64,000 nt of DNA from Notospermus geniculatus (GCA_002633025.1 NMRB01000075.1:107645-171644), one strand, 5' to 3'; numbered from the stretch's first letter, positions 48,365-61,241 are shown. Program-made: numbers and translations. Notes: a model not told the origin generated them from the sequence alone.

Positions 48365-49641
48365 CTAACAAGCAGTTTCTCTGAAAGTATCAGTGGGGTT
48401 AACTTCAACTTCTCGATGGGATTGATTAGATGAATTTTCTGTATGTCCTGTTGTACCTGCTGATGCAGTGGTATAGTGTCCATTAAATGTTGCTTTATAG
48501 ATTTTTTTCGTTCGCCATGGTTTGCACATAAGTAGACTGATAAATGCAAGTCGGAAATTCCGGTTGAAAACTGTGTAAATGATTGGATTTATCGTTGATG
48601 AGATATATCCAAACCACAGGAATGCAGTGAGCAATTTTCCATCAAACACACATATAGAACATAGGGGCATAGTAATATTCACAATAAAAAATGGGGCCCA
48701 ACAAATGACGAACAACCCAAACATGATCCCGAGAACCTTTGCAGCTTTTTGTTCAGTTTTCACAATATTTTCTCGCTCCCTCCGTTCAAGCGCATCCCTG
48801 CGTTGTAGCATCATTGTCGCCGCTTTAATCTTCATGCTGTGTTTCTGGACGAGACCCTTCAACCTAGGAACAGTCGTGTTATTTGGGGAGAGGGGTGCAG
48901 ATTGGTCACTCGAGGTTGAGGCATGCCGACTGCGTTGTCCCTCCGTCGTGGCATTCATTGGGACAGTTGTATTAACGACACCCATTGATGAGGCATCAGG
49001 CATATTAGATTCTTTCATTTCCTTTGTCAATGGTTCCATCTCACTAGGAAGTCCTGAACTCCTGTCATGGCTATGCAAACGACGTAGTGGTGGAATCGAC
49101 CCATTTTGAGATTTTAGAAAAGTGGAATTCCTGAAGGGGTTCGCGTTCTGATGTAGTGGAGGTGGCGTAAGCTTATGGACTAATGGTGTCAAACCTTGTT
49201 TACTGCGTCGACTCATGGACCGGCGAATCATTGGAGCGCCTTCCTTGGAACTTTCACACTGTTTTGCCTTTTCATGCAGCAACCTTATTGTCAAAACATA
49301 TGTCACCACCATTATCATCAAAGGTATAAAAAAGGCAGATATTGAGCCATAAATTATAAAATGAGGATTTGCTAGTGCGCATATCCCATCATTGAGAATA
49401 TTTGCCTCGTCAACTATTCCTAACACAAATAACGGACTGGATATTGTAAATGCTAATAACCACACTAAGAATATCTTTACACCGACTACTCGCATGGATT
49501 TGTTTCGAGTTTTTAATGGAGACCGTATCCCAATGTAGCGATCCAATGAAATTGTGCTCATGTGGAGGATGGAGGAAGTGCAGAGAAGGACGTCACTCAG
49601 TGACCATATATTACACATCACCGGTCCAAGAGGCCAGTAAC
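48365..49641 (-). CDS. serotonin 5-HT2-like receptor, TM3-TM7 exon (copy B, partial)
   Basis: Terminal exon of 1277 bp encoding 424 residues, entered through acceptor TTGTCTTTACAG. It differs from the copy A exon by one residue (Ala instead of Val in the stretch SDQSxPLSP of the third loop) and by a handful of silent changes. It has Asp3.32, DRY, both disulfide cysteines, CWAPFF and NPIIY, so the encoded part is a functional-looking amine receptor core. The C-terminus ends RETAC. TM1-TM2 and the N-terminus are not encoded here. No matching exon appears up to the window end at 64000, so upstream exons are beyond the window, in a gap, or too cryptic to see. It is adjacent to the orphan receptors but belongs to an unrelated class A branch. 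Confidence 0.88.
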
Positions 49642-52600
49642 CTGTAAAGACAAGAAGGGAGAGAATGTCACAATCGGATAAGGAATGTCATGGTTTTCTA
49701 TAGGAGGACAAAATACCTGAAAACCTGTGTGACCTATAAACTGGAAAAATCAGAATTAAGAAAGTGTTCTTTTTATTGAGATGGTAATGACCTGTAACTG
49801 TAAATATGAAAGAAAAAATCTTGTATGAAAGTATCAGTATAGTGTGGCTAAATATTTTGTTGCCCCATCTTCCAGTAGCCTCTGAAAGAACAACGTGGAA
49901 CTTCATTTGATGCCTTGCTTCATAGAATTCTGCCTAAACCTAAAATCAAAGAGAAGCAAAATTTACTATCTTGTCTCTAGGCACTTCCTTGCAATCTGTA
50001 TTCATGGTTACATAACCAGCATTCACCTTAATCCTTAAAACAGTATGAATGGGACATACCTGAAAGCAACAAAGAAGAAATACCATCAATAGCCTGAACA
50101 GTTCTGTTTGCTTGTGCTAGAGGGCTCTTGTGCATGACCATTTGTTGGCAAGTTTGCCTTCTCTACCTTAGTATTGTTTTTCTCCCCGCTGTAGGAATAC
50201 TTGAAGTGAAATCCCCTTAATTTTTTCAGCATTTTGTATCACACATTGGTTTTGGAGGTATTGCAATAATACTGCAGCAGCACAACTCCAGAGAATTTGC
50301 TCATTTTTCTTCCCTCTATCAGAACTGACACTTGGGATGTAAAGAGCGCCAAACAGCCTAACCTATCATTTCTTATGAATTTTTTTCATGGAGCGCTATC
50401 AGACGAATGCAATAGCAGACGTATTATTTCGTCATGTGGGCTGTTCTCACTTTATCTTCCTACCTCACACATCGGTGTCTGTCCACCCCACTCGCCAAAA
50501 TAAAAACATTGCATCCATGTTAGCAATTTCACACCTCATCAAACACTACATGGGAATTCAGGACTTGTCTTGTGCGGTGTCTGTTCTTTCTGTGATGCCC
50601 AAAGCGCTAGAAATTCCCTGGTGTGAGTGTTTCACGAATAAATTCATCGATCACTTACTTCTGCAGCAACCAGTGAGTGTACAGTACAAAAAATAGTATT
50701 TTCCTGGCTTCATCCACGTGCTACTTCATTTGCTTTACTGTGCCTTCTTTCACGATGGCCCCTTACACAGCTCATTCATTAGCTTTAATGTCCACCCCCA
50801 CATTACCCAGGCAGAAAACAATATCCAGATGGTGTGGACACAATTTCACACATCATTGGCCAATGTATTGGACCCTTACTCTATTATCAACAAGAACATC
50901 AAGTTGCTTCTGTCTTGCCTGTCGTTGTTGGGAGAAAGGGCGATAAGGCGATTTGAAATAAGTGGAGATATTAAGCTGTACTTTGATTTTTCTTATGTTC
51001 TGTTCATTATCAGCTCAATTTTAATACACTTTCTCACTTATGTAATTAAAAACTCCTGTCTTTTGTGGGTGTATCTTTAAAGTACATGTAGATGTACAGT
51101 GATGAAAAAATTAGGTCTCAATTTCAGATTGCTGGATAATGTCGTTGTACTTTTAGGAACGAGCCTCAACAGTGCAACATCAGCCCAATGAGACAAACCA
51201 TGTACTGCTAGAGTTCAGTGTGGTGATTCAAACTGAAAATTATTTTATTCGTACGCGAAGTCGTTGATGCATAACTAATGGTGCTTGTAGCATTCGCAGT
51301 TCATCTGGTAAATGGAAGGGGTGACGGGTGATTACGTAATAAGCTGTCACCCCTTCTATTTGCCTAAACAACTGCAAAAATAGTCAACACGATTAGTTAT
51401 GCATGAGTAAAATCGCGTACGAATAAAATAATTTTCAGTTTGAGTCACCACACTGGAGTTCAGCAGTTCAATGTTTTTTGGTTCCTGTAACACTCATACA
51501 TGTACTGTGGTTTCAGTGGATGATGCTATTCTTTTGGCAGTGTATGAAAAACGCATTGGCACAAAACAACATGCAAAAAACAGATGTATTTTCCGTGTCA
51601 TTCTTTTATTCATATTGGCATGGCACTATGTTGCATCCATTCCAACAAGCACTTGGACATCATCCATTTGGACACAATTTTTCACATCATTGAGCAAGAT
51701 ATCTGTTGTTTTTTCATTATGTAGCCGATGGATTCTGCATGAGATGTGACAAGTACAATGGAATATACTGTAGTATAAAAACTTCTCAGTGCTTCTATTA
51801 GAATTTATCCTATAATTGGTTTTACTTTCTTTTCAAAGGATAAGGAATTTCTCTGTTATGCTTTAGAGAACATTACAATAGTGGCTGCATCAATTTCGAT
51901 AATATGACAAGGAAGATTTGAAACTCAGCCGCCTAGGGTGTTTCTAGCAAGTCACTTTTGTGCATTGTTTAAGTGGTTAAGAGGTGGAAATGAAGATAAC
52001 TTCCAAAATTCTACTACATTTCCCTTCTTCTGTGTATTGTCATGAAATTTTAACCTCTCTTGATTGACAATAACAAGTTGTTTCCTCTGCAAAATGAATC
52101 TGTTCACAGTGTATTAGTTGCAGCAGGCACTCTGTTTACTCCGGGTCAATTCATAACTGACTGCACGCTCTTGATGAAGAGATTGAATTGTCCCCAAAAG
52201 AGGAGGTATTGTAATTCCAGCAACCGATATCTATTGGCTACGCTAAAAAAGCTTCTTCTTTGATCTCAAAATCTTGCTAGTCTTCTTATTAGATAAAGAA
52301 CTGCAAATTTGATATGTTGGAAAAATCCTAGCTGTAGAAAACAAAATTACAGGGCGATGTTTACTGGCAATATGGAGACCAGAAGCATGATAATGAGAAT
52401 TCAATAAAAATCACTCTGGTTGAAAACCCGACATCTACTTGGGGACAATGAGATTAATGCACAAGTGATACTTGAAGCAGTTTAGGGTGTCGAGAGCACC
52501 TCATTGATGCGTGAAGGGCTATTTAGGCACGGGTAGTGAGTCTTCACCATCAGAAATTTATATTACGGTACTTGAAAACAATGTACCAGTAAGTTTATAG

Positions 52601-52949
52601 GAATGGAAATGACAGGTTTTGACATGAATGGTTGATGATTGGAAGCCATATTCTCTATCCCAGCAAAAATGGTAAATAAATGAACACTGAACCATCGCCC
52701 TTTAAACTTTCAGCCAGGAAGTCTGATACACCATCAATCAAATTAAATTCTTGTATTTCTGGCTGTGCTTCCTTCATACACACCAGTTATTTCATGATAA
52801 AGAAAAAACACAATTGCAATTTCTGACTAAAATTTTGATCATCACGTACAGCCCCGTTCCAAACATTACAGTCATTTAATATTTGGCATCAATCTGGTTA
52901 ATATTTCCCCTGTGACATGAATTACGTTCTGTGTGTCTAACCTTATTAG
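49642..52949. other. non-coding region 5' of the copy B 5-HT2-like exon
   Basis: Collinear with 33012-36376. The candidate small exon with donor TTTCAG|GTATGT recurs at 50060-50135. No TM1-TM2 exon was found. Confidence 0.5.
51216..51455. mobile_element. 240-bp miniature inverted-repeat element
   Basis: The ends CAGTGTGGTGATTCAAACTG and the inverse of CAGTTTGAGTCACCACACTG form arms of about 42 bp with one mismatch. Inner GCATAACTAAT/ATTAGTTATGC segments also pair. GAGTT flanks both sides (51211-51215, 51456-51460). Copy A has one GAATT at 34875-34879 and no insert. The superfamily is uncertain: the CAGTG start recalls hAT-like ends, but a 5-bp duplication is atypical for them. Confidence 0.85.
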
Positions 52950-55900
52950 GTGAAATATAAATCTATGCCAAGAGTTTGACTTGTTGCTCATGATGACAAA
53001 TACGCAATCAAATTGGGATCGTTTTCGTGCATTAATATGCCGTGATGAATTTGCCATGGCAACCAACCTGAACTAAAGCAAGAAGTCAAAGTATTCTCAA
53101 GGTGGAGCATGGGAAGCACACCGAGTTTTAGGGAGTTAACCCTTTCCATTCAACATGGTAACAATCTGAATGAATGCAAGTAGTCAGATTATTCTCATGG
53201 TGGTGTTGTTGTTGTCAAAGACCAGCTTCATCGCAAACTGGGCACACCCACATCTGCTCAGCTCTCCACCCTAACAACCACCGTAACGTGCCCAGACTAA
53301 TGGTACCGGATATCACCTTGTTCATCCGTCTTCTGTCCCTTCCTTTCCATTCCTTCGTGCAGAGCCTCTCTTCACTCCATCCTCTACTGCCCTTTCCAGC
53401 GACTCGCTCTCCTCCTCATCTGCAACGTCCTTCAGTGCAATGAGCACCTCCGACTCGCCCATCTGTCTATACATGTAGTTTGTTCATGGGAATTTCACAC
53501 TCAAAATATAGAGAGAGGGTTCATGTGGTTGATGCCGTGTGCTCGTCACCGTTCTATATCTCCACAAAATACCACATTTTCCTGACTGAGGACGAAGAGT
53601 TAAACCTGTATTGTAAGACAATTCCTCCCGCTGGAAACACTACCCTATCTTTTCCACCCTCTGCCTGGAGCTACGTGCGGTAGACATGATACCACCATCC
53701 AGATCAGCAACCACCGTCAGTAATATGAATCATGATAGTAATTGCCAAAGTGATCTTGATACCCCATAATCATGTGAATATGGCATCAAGGGTTTCTTAC
53801 CAATTTGTTCTTGCCAGCAGAAACCAGCCAGAACACAAATGGGTGGTTCCCAACTTCCGCAGAAGCACATTTAATCATGCAAGACTGATATCTTTTAAAA
53901 AGAAGTCATTTCAGGTGTGCAAGAACCAACTGACGAAAAAAGAAGATTTCTCCACGACCAGCAAAAAGCCAGTATCATCGATGATATTACCATCGAAGTG
54001 TTCCTGAAAGAATGATTGCCAACCTATCCTGAAATGCATTAATCCTGGAGATTACTTGTGAAGAATTTCATACTGCTCGTCTGGGTGTCCTGATAAAATT
54101 GTCTGTTGTATAAAGCGGTGTATTGCAAATGTAAATGACTTGGCTCATCTTGGCTAAAATCAAATTGATGTCGTACCCCTGTAAATCTCCCCAAGATTAC
54201 TTTTCGATCTCGTCGAATATCGTCAGCAGAATCGATGAAACTATTAACAAGAAAGATTGATAGAATATGGTAAAGATATGGTAAAACAGTGCCTCTTTTG
54301 ATTAGAATGTTCAATTTTGCATGTACCTTAAAGCTAATGTGACAGACCTGTCGGCGCTGGCACTAGAAGTCCACATTGCTGCTCCTTGAATAGAAGATCT
54401 CGGTAGACTCAACATCATTGAACTGATGTATTGAGGATGACTCAGGCTGACTGGCAAACAGGACAAGGCCAGTTCTCATGGCCATGATAGCTTCCGCTGG
54501 AAACTCAAATTCTCCCCTACAGTGTCTCTGGTATTTGATTTTTGATTGGGAATGGTGGGGTATAAGATGGAAATAAATAAATTGTACTTGGATGACTTTA
54601 CAAAATTATATGAAAACATCCTTCTTTACTTTCTCATTCAAAGTACAAATGATTTTGGCCTAAGGGAAACTGTTCAGCTGGAACAATGATACTAGTTATC
54701 AAGCCAGTATCATAACTTTCTGACTAATAAGTTGATTATAATGGTTTCCCTCTGGTCTTTAATTCCTACGAGATGACAAGAATGGTGGAAATCAATCATG
54801 GGTTGCAATGTTTTGTAAAGAGTTAAAGTAACCCTAGATTTCCGCCAGTCTAATTCAATTCCTGCCTTTAGCTGTGACTCCACTATGAAGGGAGCTGAGA
54901 GTACGGAAAACACTCTGATCGCATTAGGAATTCTACTACTGAGGGATTGTCGCTCTCCGACTGCATTAAGATTCCATTTAATTCTTTTTCGAAGCAATCT
55001 CCAGCTTTTCATGATACTGTACTTAAACTAAGCTGAGATGTAAAGTACGATCAGACGGTGAAGGATTAACGTTTTCATTGCAGAAATTGGAATTGTTGCC
55101 TCACTTGAGGACTGTAAAGGATGCTTCGATTGTAATCTGCCATTCTGCAGAAAAATGGTCCTATCTACTGTCAAAGTGCCTGTTTTCTGGAATTTAAGAC
55201 AGATTAAAGGGTTGGGGCTTACAATAAACTTAAAATATACTCTTTGATTGAAGAGCGTGCTCAGTGAATTCAAATAGATTTCATCAGAGTGTAACTGCTG
55301 AACCAGGTTTGAATGATGCTTCTTAATTTCTCTCAAATGGAGATTGATTTAATCCATATTCAATGACAGTGGAAGAGATTGATTATAATACTAAGATGAT
55401 ATTGCCCATTCTTGATTTCAACTTAAATTGGCCTGTGTCTGTATGTGCTTAGGATGTTCACCAAAGGAAAATAATGTTGAATCTCGATCACTTTCAATTC
55501 ATATACAAAATATATCGTTGGCTCTTTGTTGAAGGGTGTCACCAAACCACATAACTTTCAGCATTTTCCTCAAATCAGTTGTCGTTGAACATTTATTAGA
55601 AGAAACCTCAAGACCCAACGTAACTTTCAACACTTAGTGGTTGCTCCTGCCAGAGCAACGTGATATAATGAGAAAGGGCACTTAATGCATGATTTCGATA
55701 TAAACAGCCTAGCTGCCAATATCTCTGCCCTAATAGTCGTTGACTGTCGCATTCAAATTGTATTTTGCCATTGTCAACAAGGTGTGATTATTGGATTGAC
55801 GTCAGGAGAGAACAAAAATGTCCACTAAGTGATTTTTATAATACCATAATCAAGTTTTGATGGAGTTTTCCAATAATGTATTGGAAGCCTATACCAGGTT

Positions 55901-57088
55901 GCCATTTCTTGCTGCCTTTTTCAAGAATAGCTAAGATGTTTCAATCCAATGAAGTGAATTTTTGACAATATAATCCATGTTCGGTACATGTAGGTTGGTT
56001 ACCACCGAGTTTCCAGTCATATTGAAGTCTACATTGAGTTTGCCATTCGGACTGGCAAGAAAATTACAGAAGTACTAGATCATTACAAGTTGATACAGTC
56101 GTTAACCGAATACATCCCAAGATATGTCACACAATAATATCATAACCCTGATATAAATCAAAAGCGTCAAGTCAAACGCCTTTAAAAATCACAAGAAATC
56201 CTTTAAGCATATTCTAATGATTAATAAGAGGAATGTTGTCAAGTATGATTATGAGATTTATGTCTATTCCTGTTGTAATTGCCATGCCATGAAATAGATA
56301 TTTGCTTAATTAAGTGAAATATGGTTTATTGTGCATTATAGGATTATTTTTATGGCAATTGCATATGATCCTTGGAAGACGCTCGATATCCTTTTGGACT
56401 GAGGCCAGAGTTTTGCTTAATGGACTTATATAATCAATCACTCAGCAATCTACCCTCTGGAAGATGATATTTTAATCTTTGAACATTATCATCTCATTCT
56501 GACAAAGATACATAAGAGACCTTGCAGGATTGAAAGAGAATTTTAATATTTGATTTTAAATATGAAGGTAATTCATACTCAGTAATGGGGATCCCTATCT
56601 TGAAGGAGTAGACCAATTTGCCTTTTTCCTTGCCCAATCTAGTTATCCTCATGCAAGTGTTATTTTTCAAACTTCTACGGCATTTATTGGCCTCATGTTG
56701 GCATTTCATTTTGTTGTCTACAAGAAAATTGACAAATTGCTCAATTTACTCAAGACTTAGGACAATTTTTATTCTTTTTCCTTGAACATTAACAAAAAAA
56801 TCCTTTTAGTATGCACAGCATGTGAAAATAAGTGAAGCATCAATGAAATTATATAGAAGTTTAATAATGCAGAGTCATTTACTATCAAAATGAATCTCTC
56901 AACCGCAACATTCCCACACAGTAATTTTCGTTCTGTTCCCACGTGATGATACTCTACCAGAATACATAATGAACATTATTTCTTATAACGTTCAAGGTTC
57001 CTCACAAATTTTAGGGCATGATTTAGAAGGCTGATGATGCTATATGTAGATGTAGGGAGTTGTTGCTGTACAAAAATGTATGTATTTC
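52950..57088. other. 4-kb stretch without a recognisable gene
   Basis: Several 60-100 codon frames on both strands (for example 53174-53443, 53480-53683, 54710-55012) lack known motifs and plausible paired splice sites. No repeats of note were seen. Confidence 0.45.
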
Positions 57089-57349
57089 TAAATATTGCAT
57101 CGAGTGCTGTGTGCTGAATGCAGAGGAATCATGGAGAATTGCTTTTGTTGATCATATGGGATCGATGGTCCCGTTGTGCAGTTTGGTGATAAATGGTGTA
57201 AAATATTCTAACTTTGGTTTATTCTCAGTGCAATCACTTGGGTTTGTTGCCTGTGTTAATGTGACTGTGTTTTGTGGAGGCATGCCAAATCATCCATTTC
57301 TTTCCTTGGTTAATCTTTCATTAACCGTGCATCTTTTAATCAGTCATAT
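57089..57349. repeat. direct duplication, first copy
   Basis: CTAAATATTGCATCGAGTGC to TTTTAATCAGTCATAT, repeated at 57866-58140 with substitutions and small indels. An open frame covering it here is broken in the second copy. Confidence 0.85.
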
Positions 57350-57865
57350 CATAAAGGAATCAAACCATAAAGGTTCAACTCGGATTTCAGAGATCACATT
57401 TTAAAACTCGAAATATTGTATGAAATCCTTTACGTATTCCATCAAAATTAGTCTTAAAATAAAGGTATTGACCCTGTCTATCGAACACCGTTTATTTCAT
57501 TCGATTCGACGCAGTCATTCCTGAGATATTCGCTCCTAAAGCAAGAAAACCGGCCCAATTTCCATATTTCTCCATTTAAACGATGAGTTTACTGCAGTGC
57601 GGTTTCCTGTAGTATCCGCTAGATGGCAGTATAATGGCTCAACCTCGTCCTCGCAAGTTAGCTACCTGGTATGAGGATAATTGTTTCTATTTATATCACA
57701 CATCAACGAGTGGTCTGCTGCGTGCGTTCACCCTATGGCATTACTCCTTTCTAAGCCTATCAGAAAAATTAGGGCGGTCCTAAGGAAGGCAGTGAGGGGA
57801 GTGAATGACAGGTCTTAAAATACCTCACAGCAAATAATAGCCTCAGGAAACCTTTTGTAGTAGTN

Positions 57866-58140
57866 CTAAATATTGCATTGAGTGCTGTGTGCTGAATACA
57901 GAGGAATCATGGTGGAGAATTGATTGTATTTTGCTTTTGTTGATCATGTGGAATCGATGGTCCTGTTGTGCAGTTTTGTGATAAATGGTGTAAAATATTC
58001 TAACTTTGGTTTATTCTCAGTGCAATCACTTGGGTTTGTTTCTGTGTTAATGTGACTGTGTTTTGTGGAGGCATGCCAAATCATCCATTTCTTTCCTTGG
58101 TTAATCTTTGATTAACCGTGCATCTTTTAATCAGTCATAT
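57866..58140. repeat. direct duplication, second copy, starting at an N
   Basis: Begins on the base immediately after the single N at 57865 and ends at the same AATCAGTCATAT as the first copy. This placement suggests an assembly join between overlapping allelic sequences. Confidence 0.85.
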
Positions 58141-60868
58141 AAATCAAAATGTCTTTTAATGACCCAAGGGTTAATTACATCTACTAATAGAGTTATGAAG
58201 ATGACATTATAGGACATATTTCTTTATGGGAGAGTTCTCGATTATGAGAATGTCAGATGATCCTTCACCTTGACTACAGCAGAAATTGCTCTGGGTTAAT
58301 AACTTGTTGGCCTTTTATAATCCGATCATTGTCTTACTGCACCTTGCTTGACATCCTGCCCAAATTCGAGGCCAAATAATGCCCCAGGGGCCTATTTAAC
58401 CTCACAAGTAGAAATTCAAGATATTTCATCAGTGAATTTCAGCAAAACTCACAACCTCAGCTCCAAAGAAGTTGGTTTCACATCATTGCTTCTAGTGAAC
58501 CATCTTTTGAGCATCCTGTACATTGCAGTAATAAAATCATAACACAACTGGATGAAAAGGAAACCTAGGAAAGCTGCGATCAAGCTTGTGTTGGCTTCAG
58601 AAATTCAATTTGTATAGAGAACCTTGGTGTCTACTACATGCAGGCAAAGTACATTGTTTTTTCCACTGTTGCATGTTGATCTCTTGTAAAGACACTTGTA
58701 AGGAAAAGGATGAGTTCCTGTTTTCACAGAAAAACATCTAAGTTTTGAATGGGGAACATTATGTACCTCAGTATTTGGAGGACGTATCCTGCATTAGTCG
58801 CACATCCTTTCAGCACAGCTGTTGTTCCCATGTCTGCTTAACATGGATCACAGATGATTAAAAATCGGTCGATGTCTGCCCTCACACTTTCTTATTGATC
58901 TTTTATATTGATTCTAATATCAATTCCATTGAATTTGTGGAGCATTTATAAAAATTGCTTGCGACTTGAAGTTCTTGGTTTTTCAACTATTGATCATTTG
59001 TACCTTGCAGCATAGGTTGGGCGAATTTTACCGATATTCCAATAGTTTGTATGCCTGAGCTTTCACCCTATAGGTTATTAATGCTGGCCAGATATTAGGG
59101 CATGGCTCACACTGGCTTTGAGTCTCATCTGGATTAATGTTGTCCGTTTTCGTGGCACCCACCCTACCCAGAATGATAGACTGTACAAATACAACATTAG
59201 CAGTTAAGGGCTTTATCCAGCCTTCTATTGATACTAAGTACATGTATGCTCAGATTGACTGTGAAATTGGCAGGATTTTTAAAAAAATTTTTGTGGATGA
59301 ATTGAGGTAGCACCTATCTACTGCTACATGTAAGTAGCCTAGTTCTAACAATCGACCGTGAGCGATGGAAATGTTGGTGAGGCGTCGCCAGATAGTGGCC
59401 CTGAATTGACAGTCCCCAGGGGGGATGAAATATTAACAATAACAACTTATGTTGGCAGGAGGCTCTCAGGTTCCCTGGGATGGACTGCACTTCAGCTTAG
59501 CAGATCCCTAAAGACTTGATATATTGCTCTAGCTGTTGTACTGATGAATATTGCAGATGCTGATGGCTGCTTGCCAGTTTATGATTCAGAGAGTTACAGG
59601 TGTTAGCAGGATTGTGTTAAGTTTTACTTGGGGGGAGGGCTTTCATGTGGAGAGGTGCCTTCAAAAAGGGAACCTTGGAAAATATCAAATTGCCTATTAA
59701 TATCTTGTATCCTTTAACGCTGTAGCAATAGAGTTGTGTATAACTTGAATTGATCAACCAAGTAAAGGCTATTTCAAGAAGAAAACAATGGCAGTTATGA
59801 TTTTTTGCATAAAAAAGAAGGGTTATCTAGCCAAATAAGTACATTTAGGAGTGAAATCTTAAATGGTGATCAAGGAATTTGAGACCCTTATACCCCTTTC
59901 CTCTCAAAACAGAATATTCTTAATTCCAATGATCAGTGGCCTCTTTTGTATGCGTGACCAGTCTCGCTATCGACATTCCACCCGTTTATCACTGTTGTGT
60001 GACATGTTCTGCTCCTGTAGCTCGACTGGTCCGTGGTGAGACTAATCAGGCAATCCATGATTCATTGGTTTGACCCTTGATCAGGATGTCTACGTGTGAA
60101 ACATGCCCACAAAATTGTCCTTTTCAGACATAACAAAGTTGCATGCCTGATCAGAATGATTGGCTCAGGAAGAAAATGCAATTGTACTTTACACTGCACT
60201 GTTCAAGTAGTTTTACATTATAAACATCTCCTTAAAGTAATGGCTCCATCCAGGGGTTGACGGGATCAGATCCTGGCGACGGGTGTGTGAGCTGTGTTGN
60301 TTGTCTGATCTTGTTAATAACTATAACAAATATCTCGATGCCCTTCAGCAAGTTCTTGTAAGAAGGCAGTTATAAGAAAAACATATGCAATTTACTTTTT
60401 TATTGACAAAATTTTTAACTTTTTGTATCTTTCAGCAAATTGCAAGGAAGTTATTACCTTTGAAATATTTGATCTTCCCACTTCCCTAAAGGATTGCTAC
60501 CATAGATCATATTTCTTTGTCTGTTTTCAAATTAGAAGGATAGTTGTTATGCCGGAGGCCTTTATTGGTAATGGAATATGAGTATATAGGCAAATTCTTT
60601 ATATCTTTGAAAGTACTTGTGGCATATCTCCTGTTAAAAAGAAAATCCCTCAAGTTCATCTGGTATCATTTCTTTTTTTCATGTGAATTCTAGTTGTCTG
60701 CTCCCTCAGAGCCAGGAATATAGCCAGATACGATGCATCTTTCAAACACTGGCTCTCTCAGGTGATTCCAATGTTGCCAAATATCCCTGGAAATATTGAT
60801 ATAAAATAGAAATCGGGTTTCTAAGGTGAAAGACATTGCTTCCTACCAGAATCGAACCCAAATAATGA
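58141..60868. other. non-coding stretch, no gene recognised
   Basis: Short random-looking frames only. A single N lies at 60300. Confidence 0.45.
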
Positions 60869-61241
60869 GGAACCCGCACACTAACGTCACGACGAGGCGC
60901 TGCGAGCGTTTGTACCGAAGTCTCTGTTTTTCTAACGTTATTTCCATTTATTTCTGGCGTGAAAATAAACCATTTGTGTTGGCCGCCCAACAATAAAACT
61001 TACATCATCGTGTAGCAGATGAAATTTTCTTTTAATCTCATTCCTTTTTTCTTAAATGAAGAGATACAATGGCGATAAAAGCAACGTCTTTTGTGTCATT
61101 TTTCCTGTAGAAAAATGTACAGGCATTTTTTCATGACGCAACGTCAGCACCTAACATGACGTCAATGACACCTAAAATGACGTCAGTGACGTCGTTTCGG
61201 TACAAGCGCTCGCAGCGCCGACCTGTCGGTGAGCGGGTTCC
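60869..61241. mobile_element. 373-bp inverted-repeat element
   Basis: GGAACCCGCACAC and GGCGCTGCGAGCGTTTGTAC on the left mirror GTACAAGCGCTCGCAGCGCC and GAGCGGGTTCC on the right, imperfect arms of about 54 bp. The interior is AT-rich and non-coding with several ACGTCA motifs near the right arm. No clear target duplication was seen. Confidence 0.65.
61157..61185. promoter_or_regulatory. two perfect CRE-type sites (TGACGTCA)
   Basis: TGACGTCA occurs at 61157-61164 and 61178-61185 with further ACGTCA half-type motifs close by. This octamer is the classic CREB/ATF binding site. Whether it acts here is unknown, as no promoter is seen nearby. Confidence 0.4.

Larger units (their letters stand above)
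36465..52949. repeat. large tandem duplication, copy B (16.5 kb)
   Basis: Begins TACAGTTAAATATCCTGAC right after CTCCCC and ends CTAACCTTATTAG. Direct orientation and collinear with copy A. It keeps the third receptor gene intact. It carries its own insertions at 40033-40084 (ending in an N) and 51216-51455, plus an indel of about 80 bp near 48135-48240. Confidence 0.93.

Noticed and set aside
57060-57404. 114-codon plus-strand frame
   Set aside because: The duplicated copy at 57866-58140 breaks the frame with indels, so it is not conserved as protein.
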